Shown here in pieces: positions 33,665 to 42,515 of a stretch of 64,000 bases of DNA. Within the stretch, counting starts at the first letter, position 1. Every line of letters begins with the position of its first letter. The translations under genes were made by a program, and so were the position numbers. The notes under the pieces were generated by a model. That model made no database searches. It saw only the letters and a program-made list of their open reading frames with translations, and was not told the DNA's origin. Location of the stretch: contig JBCCXD010000011.1 of NCBI GenBank assembly GCA_039192165.1, positions 41,893 through 105,892 on the forward strand, written 5' to 3'. This DNA comes from Dinoroseobacter sp039192165 (lineage in GTDB: Bacteria; Pseudomonadota; Alphaproteobacteria; Rhodobacterales; Rhodobacteraceae).

Positions 33665-34207
33665 ATGTTGAGATTTATTGTTACTGCTGCGGCACTTGCT
33701 GTCGCGGGCCCCGCCTCAGCTGATGTCCGAGCCAGTTACCAGCAGGACGGGCGCACCCTTTTTTCCTTCGACGTTCCGGATTTCTGGACCCTCGATGCTG
33801 GGGGCGAACGCGTTCTGACACCCCCGGATGAGGACATTGCCCGCCAGATCCCGCAGATCGCGTCGATCCGCCCGACGATAGAGCCCGATGTCTGGATGGG
33901 ATTTTTCTCTCCACGCGGCGTTGCAACGCTCGCGGAAGGCGAAGCGTATCTTAAGGAGATTGGTCAGTTCCTGACCAATGAGCCGGATATCATATCCAGC
34001 CTGCCCGGGCGCGTCGCGGGCTTGCCGGCACAGATTATCAAAGGAACCGGTCGGCGGGACCGCCGCGATCTGAGCTTTACCGTTGCGGTGATCGACCTGC
34101 CAAACGCGCGCGTCGCGATCGTCTCGGCAATTGTCGAAGCGGGCGCAGATCAGGCACTGGTCGGACAGATGAACGAGATTTTCGCAAGCGTGAGGGCGGG
34201 CCAATGA
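33665..34207 (+). CDS. Exported hypothetical protein (180 aa)
   Basis: Signal peptide MLRFIVTAAALAVAGPASA, then a mixed alpha/beta domain (FSFDVPDFWTLDAGG, DVWMGFFSPRGVATLAEGEAYL, VAVIDLPNARVAIVSAIVEAGAD) that resembles small periplasmic proteins found in this family but lacks a motif I can name. Ends in an ATGA overlap with a lipoprotein gene. Confidence 0.7.
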   Translation: MLRFIVTAAALAVAGPASADVRASYQQDGRTLFSFDVPDFWTLDAGGERVLTPPDEDIARQIPQIASIRPTIEPDVWMGFFSPRGVATLAEGEAYLKEIGQFLTNEPDIISSLPGRVAGLPAQIIKGTGRRDRRDLSFTVAVIDLPNARVAIVSAIVEAGADQALVGQMNEIFASVRAGQ

Positions 34208-34533
34208 AAGGGAAAAACCTTTTCCGCCTTGGTGGCGTCGGCGTGATATGTCTCTCGGTCGCGGCCTGTGATCCCACGGCTGTCGGCGTCGGCGTAAGTT
34301 ACGGCTATAATGACCCATTTTACTGGAACGATTACTATTATCGCAGGGACATCAATGTCGATGTAAATGTACCAGACCGCCCGAACCGCCCAGACAGGCC
34401 AGACCGACCGAACCGGCCACCAACCGCAAAACCGCCCATTGCGAAACCCCCCTCGGTCCGGCCACCAACGCATAAACCGTCGCGGCCTTCGCGGCCGTCC
34501 CGACCCGGCGGTGGCGGCGGCAGGCTCCGTTAA
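34204..34533 (+). CDS. Small lipoprotein with Arg-Pro repeats
   Basis: A 109-residue protein with a lipobox at LSVAAC (Cys22). After a Tyr-rich segment (YGYNDPFYWNDYYYRRD) comes a low-complexity tail made of RP.RPDRPNRP and KPP.KPP units ending in glycines. Such a tail could bind cell-wall or anionic polymers; function unknown. Its stop overlaps that of the convergent DUF1330 gene. Confidence 0.75.
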   Translation: MKGKNLFRLGGVGVICLSVAACDPTAVGVGVSYGYNDPFYWNDYYYRRDINVDVNVPDRPNRPDRPDRPNRPPTAKPPIAKPPSVRPPTHKPSRPSRPSRPGGGGGRLR

Positions 34534-34817
34534 TCCAGCTCCTCAACGATAACGAGTTCGCGTACAGACGAAGATTTTGCGAACCTCAGAGCCTCCTGGT
34601 AGGCCTCTGAAGCGTAGCACGCCTTGGCCTTTTCAAGGCTTTCAAACCGGACAACGACATTGCGCGCGCGCTCTGGGCCTTCCATTTGTGAAAACTCTCC
34701 GCCGCGCGCGAGGAAAACCCCTCCATAGGCCCCGATCGCCCCGGTGGCACGTTTGGCGTATTCCCCGTATTGCGCGGGGTCCGTAACATGAACATGTGAA
34801 ATCCAAAGTGCGCCCAT
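34530..34817 (-). CDS. DUF1330 family protein
   Basis: A 95-residue ferredoxin-like (dimeric alpha-beta barrel) protein: VHVTDPAQYGEYAKRATGAI, VVVRFESLEKAKACYASEAYQEA are family hallmarks. Biochemical function unknown; the fold often binds small molecules. It lies five bases after the alaS stop on the same strand. Confidence 0.85.
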   Translation of the reverse strand: MGALWISHVHVTDPAQYGEYAKRATGAIGAYGGVFLARGGEFSQMEGPERARNVVVRFESLEKAKACYASEAYQEALRFAKSSSVRELVIVEELD

Positions 34818-34821
34818 TGGG

Positions 34822-37488
34822 TTATCCTCCGATCACAGCCTTTGCGGCCTGAATTGCCGCTTCCGCCCGTGCGATATCCTTGCCGCCGCCTTGCGCCATA
34901 TCCGGACGTCCGCCACCACCTTTTCCACCAAGAGCCTCCACCGCAGCGCGCACCAGATCGACTGCGCTGACTGTCTCCGTCAGGTCATCGGTAACCCCGG
35001 CGGCAACCGCCGCTTTGCCGCCGGTGTCGGCAATGAGCAGGATCGCCCCGGACCCCATACGCGATTTATGCTCGTCGATCAGGGACGGCAAATCCTTGCC
35101 CGAGACACCATTCAGCGCCTGAGCGAGGAAAGATACACCCGCGACCTCTTCCGCTTCGGGACCCGTCGTGCTCTGGGCGCCGCCTGCCATCGCGAGTTCA
35201 CGACGCAGCTGGGCTACCTCGTTCTGAAGCGTTTTGCGCTCGTCCAACAAGGCCTTCACACGCGCCGGCACATCGCCTGGCTGCGCCTTGAGCGCAGTCG
35301 CCGTTTCCGCCAGACGATGATCCTGTTGGCTGAGATACGCAAAGGCGGCAGCACCGGTCAGCGCCTCTATCCGGCGCACACCCGACGACGACGCGCTGTC
35401 GCCAAGTGTAACGAAAACGCCAATATCGCCCGTCTGAGCAACATGGGTTCCGCCGCACAGTTCCAGTGAATAGGTGTCTCCGGCAATACCTTTGCCTGAA
35501 TTGGACTGCCGACCCATCGAAACAACGCGCACCTCGTCGCCATACTTCTCGCCAAACAGCGCCTGCGCCCCGAGCCCGCGCGCATCGTCTGGCGTCATGA
35601 TCCGGGTTTCGACCGGCGCGTTCTGGCGGATGAACGTGTTTACTTCGGCTTCGACCTGCGCCAGCTCCTCCGCCGTCAGAGCCTTTGAATGGCTGAAATC
35701 AAACCGAAGCCGGTCCGGCGCGTTCAGCGAGCCGCGCTGTGCCACGTGATCGCCAAGCGCCTGCCGCAAAGCCTCGTGCAAAAGATGTGTGGCCGAGTGG
35801 TTGGCGCGAATGGTGGCGCGCCGGTCGTGATCCACGCGCAATTCCAGAACATCACCTGACCGGAGCCCATTTTTTCCCGCAATCACCTTATGGGCGAAGA
35901 CCCCGCCCCCCATTTTGAGCGTATCAGTAACTGAGCCGCTGTCCTCCGGTGTCAGATAGCTCCCGCTGTCGCCAACCTGCCCGCCGCTTTCAGCATAGAA
36001 CGGGGTTTGGTTAAGAACTGCCCAGCCTTCCTGCCCTGCCGCAAGTGACTGCACTTCTACCCCGTCGCTGACCAGTGTGAGAACCTGACCCTCCGCGACC
36101 TCCGTGTCATATCCAAGAAATTCGGTCGGGCCGTGAGCCTCCTGAATGTCAAACCAGATTGTTGCGTCTGCCGCCTCTCCTGATCCGGCCCAGGCCGCAC
36201 GCGCCTTTGCTTTTTGCGCGTCCATGGCTGCGTCGAACCCGTCTGTGTCCACGCTGCGGCCCTTCTCGCGAAGCGCATCCTGGGTCAGATCGAGCGGGAA
36301 GCCATAGGTGTCATACAGTTTGAACGCGGTTTCACCTGGCAATGCCGCGTCTTCCGGCAACTGCACAAGTTCTTCATCCAGAAGCTTCAGACCACGGTCG
36401 AGGGTCTGGCGGAAACGCGTTTCTTCCAAAAGCAACGTCTCCTCGATAAGAGGCTGCGCGCGCCCCAGTTCGGGGTAAGCCTGGCCCATCTGCCCGACCA
36501 GGGTCGGGACCAACCGGTTCATAAGGGGGTCTTTGGCGCCCAGTAGATGCGCGTGGCGCATGGCCCGGCGCATGATCCTGCGCAGGACATAACCCCGCCC
36601 TTCGTTTGACGGCATCACCCCGTCCGCGATCAGAAATGACGTGGACCGCAAGTGATCAGCAATCACACGGTGATGTACGTTCTTATCGCCGTAGGGATCG
36701 ACTGAGGTGGCATGCGCCGACGCCTCAATCAAAGACTTGAACAGGTCGGTGTCATAATTGTCATGGCTGCCCTGCAGCAAAGCGGCAATCCGCTCCAATC
36801 CCATCCCTGTGTCGATTGATGGCTTCGGGAGGTTCTGACGCGACCCATCCTCAAACTGTTCGAACTGCATGAAGACCAGGTTCCAGATCTCGATGAACCG
36901 GTCACCATCCTCCTCCGGGCTGCCGGGAGGCCCGCCCCATATATGATCCCCGTGGTCGTAAAAGATCTCGGTGCACGGCCCGCAGGGGCCTGTCGCGCCC
37001 ATCATCCAGAAGTTGTCGTTTGTTGCGATGCGGATGATCCGCTCATCCGGCAGGCCCGCGTGCTTTTTCCAGATCTCAGCGGCCTCGTCATCGGTGTGGT
37101 AGACCGTGACCAGCAAACGATCCTTGTTTATCCCGAATTCCTTGGTGATCAGGTCCCATGCGTAAGGGATTGCGTCCTGCTTAAAATAGTCTCCAAAGCT
37201 GAAATTCCCGAGCATTTCAAAGAAGGTGTGATGCCTGGCCGTGTATCCGACATTGTCCAGGTCGTTGTGCTTGCCGCCGGCGCGGACACATTTCTGACTG
37301 GTCGACGCGCGCGAGTAGTCACGCTTCTCCAGGCCTGTGAAAACGTTTTTGAACTGCACCATTCCCGCATTCGTGAACATCAGTGTCGGGTCATTGCGCG
37401 GAACCAGCGGAGAGCTGTCGACCACGGCGTGGTCATTGCTGCGAAAATACTCGAGAAACGTGGAGCGTATATCGTTCAGGCTGGGCAT
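34822..37488 (-). CDS. alaS: Alanyl-tRNA synthetase
   Basis: An 888-residue class II synthetase charging tRNA-Ala. The catalytic core is N-terminal (FTNAGMVQFKNVFTG, GPCGPCTEIFYDHGDHIWGG). The editing domain has the zinc-binding HSATHLLHEAL and LCGGTHVAQTGDIG. The C-Ala domain at the end contains KGGGGRPDMAQGGG. Full length. Confidence 0.97.
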   Translation of the reverse strand: MPSLNDIRSTFLEYFRSNDHAVVDSSPLVPRNDPTLMFTNAGMVQFKNVFTGLEKRDYSRASTSQKCVRAGGKHNDLDNVGYTARHHTFFEMLGNFSFGDYFKQDAIPYAWDLITKEFGINKDRLLVTVYHTDDEAAEIWKKHAGLPDERIIRIATNDNFWMMGATGPCGPCTEIFYDHGDHIWGGPPGSPEEDGDRFIEIWNLVFMQFEQFEDGSRQNLPKPSIDTGMGLERIAALLQGSHDNYDTDLFKSLIEASAHATSVDPYGDKNVHHRVIADHLRSTSFLIADGVMPSNEGRGYVLRRIMRRAMRHAHLLGAKDPLMNRLVPTLVGQMGQAYPELGRAQPLIEETLLLEETRFRQTLDRGLKLLDEELVQLPEDAALPGETAFKLYDTYGFPLDLTQDALREKGRSVDTDGFDAAMDAQKAKARAAWAGSGEAADATIWFDIQEAHGPTEFLGYDTEVAEGQVLTLVSDGVEVQSLAAGQEGWAVLNQTPFYAESGGQVGDSGSYLTPEDSGSVTDTLKMGGGVFAHKVIAGKNGLRSGDVLELRVDHDRRATIRANHSATHLLHEALRQALGDHVAQRGSLNAPDRLRFDFSHSKALTAEELAQVEAEVNTFIRQNAPVETRIMTPDDARGLGAQALFGEKYGDEVRVVSMGRQSNSGKGIAGDTYSLELCGGTHVAQTGDIGVFVTLGDSASSSGVRRIEALTGAAAFAYLSQQDHRLAETATALKAQPGDVPARVKALLDERKTLQNEVAQLRRELAMAGGAQSTTGPEAEEVAGVSFLAQALNGVSGKDLPSLIDEHKSRMGSGAILLIADTGGKAAVAAGVTDDLTETVSAVDLVRAAVEALGGKGGGGRPDMAQGGGKDIARAEAAIQAAKAVIGG

Positions 37489-37561
37489 CGGATCATCCGG
37501 GCAGTCATAGTTTGACCCGGTGTAGCCCTGCAGGAAATCGCTGTCTACCGCCTGAGGTTAC

Positions 37562-37598
37562 GAAAAAAACGGGCGTGCCGCTTCCTGCAGCACGCCCG
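37562..37598 (-). terminator. Rho-independent terminator of recA
   Basis: Stem of nine bases CGGGCGTGC (37570-37578) with GCACGCCCG (37590-37598), followed in the minus direction by a run of seven T. It lies 29 bp past the recA stop. Confidence 0.88.
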
Positions 37599-37626
37599 CT
37601 AAATTCGATTTCAGATCCGATGCCCG

Positions 37627-38709
37627 TCAGACGTCAACCAGGCCGTCGTCATCCTCCTCAGCAGCTCCCTCGGGCATAGAGAAATCAAGCCCGTGCGCGG
37701 CGCGAATTTTATCTTCGATCTCCAGCGCAACGGAGGCATTTTCGCGCAGGAAGTCTTTCGCGTTGTTGCGTCCCTGCCCGATCCTTTCGTCGCCATAGGA
37801 GAACCACGAGCCAGACTTCTCGACAATGCCGGCTTTTACACCGAGGTCGATGAGCTCGCCCATTTTTGAGATCCCTTCGCCGTACATGATGTCGAACTCG
37901 ACCTGCTTAAAAGGCGGCGCAACCTTGTTCTTGACCACCTTGACCCGGGTCGTGTTGCCAACCACTTCGTCGCGATCCTTGATGGCGCCAATCCTGCGAA
38001 TATCGAGGCGCACGGACGAATAGAACTTCAACGCGTTGCCGCCAGTGGTGGTTTCCGGCGAGCCGAACATCACCCCGATCTTCATGCGGATCTGGTTGAT
38101 AAAGATCACCATGCAGTTCGAACGGGCAATCGAACCGGTCAGCTTGCGCATCGCCTGGCTCATAAGACGCGCCTGGGCGCCAACCTGCGCATCGCCCATA
38201 TCGCCTTCGAGCTCGGATTTCGGCGTCAGGGCGGCCACTGAGTCCACAACGACCATGCTGACCGCGCCAGAGCGCACAAGCGTGTCGGTAATTTCCAGAG
38301 CCTGCTCACCTGTATCTGGTTGGGAGATCAGCAACTCGTCCAGATCGACGCCCAGCTTGCGGGCATATTGGGGGTCGAGCGCGTGTTCGGCGTCCACGAA
38401 AGCGCAAACACCGCCTTTTTTCTGCTCTTCAGCGACGCAGTGCAGGGTCAGGGTGGTTTTGCCGGAGCTTTCCGGGCCGTAAATTTCAACGATCCGGCCC
38501 TTCGGCAATCCGCCGATCCCAAGCGCAATATCGAGCCCGAGCGAACCGGTGGAGGTTGCTTCGATCTCAGCCACGGGGCTGTCGGCGCCAAGCTTCATGA
38601 TAGAGCCCTTGCCGAACTGCCGTTCGATCTGAGCCAGCGCGCTGTCGAGCGCTTTCTGCTTGTCGGAGTTGCGTTTGTCAGTCACGTCCAGAAGACTCGC
38701 TATAGCCAT
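37627..38709 (-). CDS. recA: Recombinase A
   Basis: A 360-residue RecA, promoting strand exchange and LexA cleavage. The P-loop is GPESSGKTT, followed by FVDAEHALDPQYARKLGVD; the L2 region includes SPETTTGGNALKFYSSVRLDIRR, and the acidic tail ends AAEEDDDGLVDV. Regulation is visible: an SOS box lies 49 bp upstream and a terminator downstream. Confidence 0.97.
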   Translation of the reverse strand: MAIASLLDVTDKRNSDKQKALDSALAQIERQFGKGSIMKLGADSPVAEIEATSTGSLGLDIALGIGGLPKGRIVEIYGPESSGKTTLTLHCVAEEQKKGGVCAFVDAEHALDPQYARKLGVDLDELLISQPDTGEQALEITDTLVRSGAVSMVVVDSVAALTPKSELEGDMGDAQVGAQARLMSQAMRKLTGSIARSNCMVIFINQIRMKIGVMFGSPETTTGGNALKFYSSVRLDIRRIGAIKDRDEVVGNTTRVKVVKNKVAPPFKQVEFDIMYGEGISKMGELIDLGVKAGIVEKSGSWFSYGDERIGQGRNNAKDFLRENASVALEIEDKIRAAHGLDFSMPEGAAEEDDDGLVDV

Positions 38710-38757
38710 GTCCAGCCCCTTATTTCATGTCCGGATACGCCCGGCAAATGCTGCTTT

Positions 38758-38772
38758 GTTCTTGCCTTGTTC
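38758..38772 (-). promoter_or_regulatory. SOS (LexA) box upstream of recA
   Basis: GTTC-TTGCCTT-GTTC exactly matches the direct-repeat LexA operator of alphaproteobacteria (GTTC-N7-GTTC). Its position, 49-63 bp before the recA start codon, suits repression of the recA promoter. Confidence 0.88.
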
Positions 38773-38901
38773 TCGCTTTATGAGATCAAAACAAGAACAT
38801 TGCAAGCTTTAAGTCGACCCCAAGCCTTGGGGTCCTGATACGAAGAGTTGCAAGGCTTGCTTAACAAGGGGTTAGCGGCGCCAGCTGGCACAGCGCAGGA
38901 C

Positions 38902-41283
38902 TCACGCCACCTCGGAAGGCCGTTGCGGTTCGGTCGCCTTGGCCTGATCCTGCTCGGCGCCGAGGCGGCTGTGGACCGCCGCGGTGAGTTGTTTCAGCGA
39001 AAAGGGTTTTTGCAGGAACGATGCAAAAGGCACGGAAGACTCCGCTCCCAGCAAAAGATCCTCTGCATAACCCGACATGAAAACGACCGGGGTGCCCGCC
39101 CGGTGCACAAGCGCTTGACGGACCCAGGTGGGGCCATCAACACCCGGCATGACAACATCTGTGACAAACAGATCAACCTCGAGGCTGGGGTTTTCCAAAA
39201 GGTTCAGCGCCACCTCTCCGTTTTCGGCTTCAAGAACCGTGAAGCCGTTTAGACGCAGGGCACGCGCAGCAAAGGCACGGACCGGGGCCTCATCCTCGAC
39301 CAGAAGAACAATCCCGTGACCGGTCTCGCTATGCTTGGGATCCTCTGGCACCCGCGCGACCGGGGCTTGCTCCGCCACCGGGTGGTGGGCAGGGAAATAA
39401 AGATCGAAAGCAGTTCCTTTGCCCACAACGCTTTCCGCGAAAATGAAACCTCCGGACTGTTTTACGATCCCATATGCGGTCGAAAGACCAAGTCCGGTCC
39501 CCTCTCCGGTGCGTTTTGTGGTGTAGAACGGCTCGAAGATCTTGCCGAGTTTGTCTTTTGCGATGCCCACGCCCTGATCGGAGACTGTCACACAAATATA
39601 GTCCCCCACGGGCAAAGTGACCCGACCGTGCGAGAGCGGTTTTGTCAAATGAACCGATTTGGTTTCCACAACGATTTCGCCGCCCTCTGGCATGGCATCG
39701 CGCGCGTTGACCACAAGGTTCATCAGCACCTGTTCCAACTGGCGTTTATCGGCGCGCAGATGCGCAAGATCGGGATCGTTCAACAGCGTGAGCTGTACCT
39801 TTTCGCCGACAAGCCTGTTTAGAAGGTGGGTCAGGTCCGACAGGGTATCGCGGATATCCAGTACCTCGGGCTGCAGGGTCTGCTTACGCGAATAGGCCAG
39901 AAGCTGCCCCACAAGGCTTGCGGCACGATTGGCGTTCTGGTTGATCTGCAGCAGATCGCCATAGTCCTGATCGCCCTGATCGTGGCGCAAAAGCAGAAGA
40001 TCGCAGTGCCCGGAGATGGCTGTGAGCAGATTGTTGAAGTCATGGGCGACACCGCCGGCCAACTGGCCGATGGCTTGCATCTTCTGGCTCTGGACAAATT
40101 GCGCCTCAAGCGTTTTGAGCTCGGTTGCATCATGCAGAACGGCCATAAGTCCACCGCCCTTTGGTCCCTGCGTCCGACTGAGCGTCACCTGAAGATAACT
40201 TTCCTGATCGGTATCTCTCAGGCGCATCACCTCCGGCTGAAGCGGCTCATAGGCATGATACGCGTCCTTAAGCCATTCCGGGATGGACCGCCCGAGGCCC
40301 GTGACAAGGTCTGCGAAGTTCTCTGCCTCGGTCCCGGGTGCGATGTCGAGAAGCTGCCGCGCTGCGCGGTTGCTGCCCAAAATCTCGCCCTCCTTTGACA
40401 GTTTCACAACTGCAACCGGCAGGTTTTCAAGACTGTCCGCCGACACATCTGTATGTTGCGATGGCGACGGCACCAGCGTCAGCTCTCGCCGACCGGCGCT
40501 TAACGAGCGCTGGTGAACAAGGACCGGCAGATCACCGTCCTCAGCGCGCAGCACCGCCAAAACCTCTTCGGTGTCGGGTGGAGCTATAAAAACATCTTCA
40601 ACGCGTCGTGCGCGCTGTCCCAGATACCGCCGTAGAGCTTCGTTCATGGCCAGAACTGTCCCGCTTCGGCTCACTGTCAGCATGGGTACTGGCGCGTGCG
40701 AAAGCGTTCCGTCCTCTCGTGAGGGAACAGGCTCGACCCGCAATAGGAAACGGTCGCGGGCAAAAGAACGCATGCTTAAGCGCAGATGACCATGGCGCGT
40801 CGTTAAAAGCTCGGCGGCCGGTGGTCCGTCGAGGCAGCTGCGTTTTAGCCGGCGCAGCAGCGGCGCGATCTCGTTGCTGACAGCGGCCATCGCGCGTGCC
40901 GCGCCGTGCTCCTTTAGGTCTGGGTAAACAGCGTCTGCAGCAAGGTTGGTCCAAACGACGAACCCATCCGGATCAAGACAAATTGCCGGAACAGGATCTT
41001 CAGCAAAAAATGCCATGACCGCCTTGAGCGAAGGGTCCCGCCGCCAACGCTCAGCCCAATGCCCTGCGCTTTTCAAGGCAACCGCCGCCAGAACGGACAG
41101 AGCAGCGGACAGACCTGCAAGTTGCGCAAACCCCGACAGTGTTCCCAAAGAAATCAGGGCAAACAGCGCAGCCAAGGACGCCAGTGACATCGCGGGATAG
41201 CGCCGCACAAGCCCCAGAACCATGCCCGTCGTGTTTCTAAAATCCCATCGTGCCAATGCGCACTCCGCACTCAACCTACCCAC
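38902..41283 (-). CDS. cckA: Hybrid histidine kinase CckA
   Basis: A 793-residue membrane kinase, top of the CckA-ChpT-CtrA phosphorelay. Two membrane helices (about residues 30-72) precede PAS-like regions (about 90-380), the H-box AGGVAHDFNNLL with His414, an ATPase domain (NLVVNARDAMPEGG, DQGVGIAKDKLGKIFEPFYTTK, GTGLGLSTAYGIVKQSGG), and a receiver domain with the phosphoacceptor Asp in LFVTDVVMPGVDG. In Rhodobacterales this relay controls motility and gene transfer agents more than cell division. ATG 41223 is an alternative start. Confidence 0.92.
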   Translation of the reverse strand: MGRLSAECALARWDFRNTTGMVLGLVRRYPAMSLASLAALFALISLGTLSGFAQLAGLSAALSVLAAVALKSAGHWAERWRRDPSLKAVMAFFAEDPVPAICLDPDGFVVWTNLAADAVYPDLKEHGAARAMAAVSNEIAPLLRRLKRSCLDGPPAAELLTTRHGHLRLSMRSFARDRFLLRVEPVPSREDGTLSHAPVPMLTVSRSGTVLAMNEALRRYLGQRARRVEDVFIAPPDTEEVLAVLRAEDGDLPVLVHQRSLSAGRRELTLVPSPSQHTDVSADSLENLPVAVVKLSKEGEILGSNRAARQLLDIAPGTEAENFADLVTGLGRSIPEWLKDAYHAYEPLQPEVMRLRDTDQESYLQVTLSRTQGPKGGGLMAVLHDATELKTLEAQFVQSQKMQAIGQLAGGVAHDFNNLLTAISGHCDLLLLRHDQGDQDYGDLLQINQNANRAASLVGQLLAYSRKQTLQPEVLDIRDTLSDLTHLLNRLVGEKVQLTLLNDPDLAHLRADKRQLEQVLMNLVVNARDAMPEGGEIVVETKSVHLTKPLSHGRVTLPVGDYICVTVSDQGVGIAKDKLGKIFEPFYTTKRTGEGTGLGLSTAYGIVKQSGGFIFAESVVGKGTAFDLYFPAHHPVAEQAPVARVPEDPKHSETGHGIVLLVEDEAPVRAFAARALRLNGFTVLEAENGEVALNLLENPSLEVDLFVTDVVMPGVDGPTWVRQALVHRAGTPVVFMSGYAEDLLLGAESSVPFASFLQKPFSLKQLTAAVHSRLGAEQDQAKATEPQRPSEVA

Positions 41284-41351
41284 AGAGAACCAAGGTCCAC
41301 TTAATCGTGAATTAACATGAGTGGAATTGCAACTATAAGTTGTTTGTTGCG

Positions 41352-42509
41352 CTACTCGCGCTCCAATATGGCGACAAAAAAGCCGTCACCGGCTGTATTG
41401 GGATCAAACCTGCGGGTTTTGGAAAGGACCCAGCCGGGCATCTCCACCAAGAAATCCTGAACCTGTTCAGCGTTCTCGCACCCAAGCACCGAGCAGGTCG
41501 CATAAACCAGGCGTCCTCTGCGCCCAACATACGCAGACGCTGCGCGCAGAACCTGTGCCTGAAGCGCGACAAGCTCGACAAGGCGCGCCTGCGTCAAACG
41601 CCATTTCGCATCAGGTATGCGTCGCCAGGTCCCGCTCCCTGAACAGGGTGCATCAACAAAGACCATGTCAAACGCCCCTTGCCCATCCCACAACGGACAT
41701 ACCGCGCCGGCCCGCGCTGCACGTACAGGGATATCCCGCATGCGCGCGGTTTCGCTGTCATGGACCATCACCGGAGCGCCTGTCAGGGCAGTCAGGGCCA
41801 GTGCCTTGCCGCCTCCGCCTGCACAGTAATCCAAGACGGAAGCGCCAACCGACGGCTCAGCCGCGAGGACAGCTGCCTGACTGGACGCGTCCTGGATCTC
41901 GACGAGCCCGTCGAGAAAGGCGCGTGCCCGTGAAACCTTTCTTGCACCGGTCACCACTCGCAGCGCAGTGGATACACCTTCAACGGGGTCTGTCTCGATC
42001 CCGTCCTCGGCCAATGCGCTGCGAGCTGTCTCAACGTCCGACTTAAGATGATTGACCCGCAGATCGAGCGGCGCACGATGGCGCAGCGCTTCCAGTAGCT
42101 CGGCATTCAACTCCCCGGCATTCGTTTCCACATGGGGAAGAAGCCAGTCCGGCAAATCGTATCGCACCGGCAAAGGTGCGTCCGCGAGGTCGGCGTTCAG
42201 GTGTCGCTCGGCTTGCGTCAGCTCTGGCGGACCATAGGCGATTCCGGAAAACACCTGGTCCAGATCAGAATGCGCGGAACGCGCCGCACCGATCATCAGC
42301 CCTCGCCCGGTTCTCGCGCCGCCGAGCCAGGCAAAGCTGTTGCGACGGCGCAGTGCTTCGAACACATGGTCGCGCACCGCAGCGCGGTCCTTCGCTCCAG
42401 CATACCGGCTCTCACGCGCCCAGCTCATGAGCGCCCTTTCTGCCGGAGCACCGTCCAAAATGCGGTCGAGGACCTCGATGGCGGCCTGTACATGCGCGGC
42501 GGGCGTCAT
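41352..42509 (-). CDS. RsmB/NOP-family RNA m5C methyltransferase
   Basis: A 385-residue SAM-dependent methyltransferase. An N-terminal NusB-like region is followed by the Rossmann core: SAM motif VLDYCAGGGGKALALTAL, motif IV DAPCSGSGTWRR and motif VI VYATCSVLGCEN, giving the two cysteines of RNA m5C enzymes. The target (16S rRNA or other RNA) cannot be read from sequence. It follows guaB, whose stop is six bases away from its start on the same strand. Confidence 0.88.
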   Translation of the reverse strand: MTPAAHVQAAIEVLDRILDGAPAERALMSWARESRYAGAKDRAAVRDHVFEALRRRNSFAWLGGARTGRGLMIGAARSAHSDLDQVFSGIAYGPPELTQAERHLNADLADAPLPVRYDLPDWLLPHVETNAGELNAELLEALRHRAPLDLRVNHLKSDVETARSALAEDGIETDPVEGVSTALRVVTGARKVSRARAFLDGLVEIQDASSQAAVLAAEPSVGASVLDYCAGGGGKALALTALTGAPVMVHDSETARMRDIPVRAARAGAVCPLWDGQGAFDMVFVDAPCSGSGTWRRIPDAKWRLTQARLVELVALQAQVLRAASAYVGRRGRLVYATCSVLGCENAEQVQDFLVEMPGWVLSKTRRFDPNTAGDGFFVAILERE

Positions 42510-42515
42510 CGGGTG

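Noticed and set aside
34360..34520. Short repeats that could be mistaken for a CRISPR or satellite
   Set aside because: They are codon-level repeats encoding the Arg-Pro tail of a lipoprotein; there are no spacers of regular size. No CRISPR array was seen anywhere in the window.
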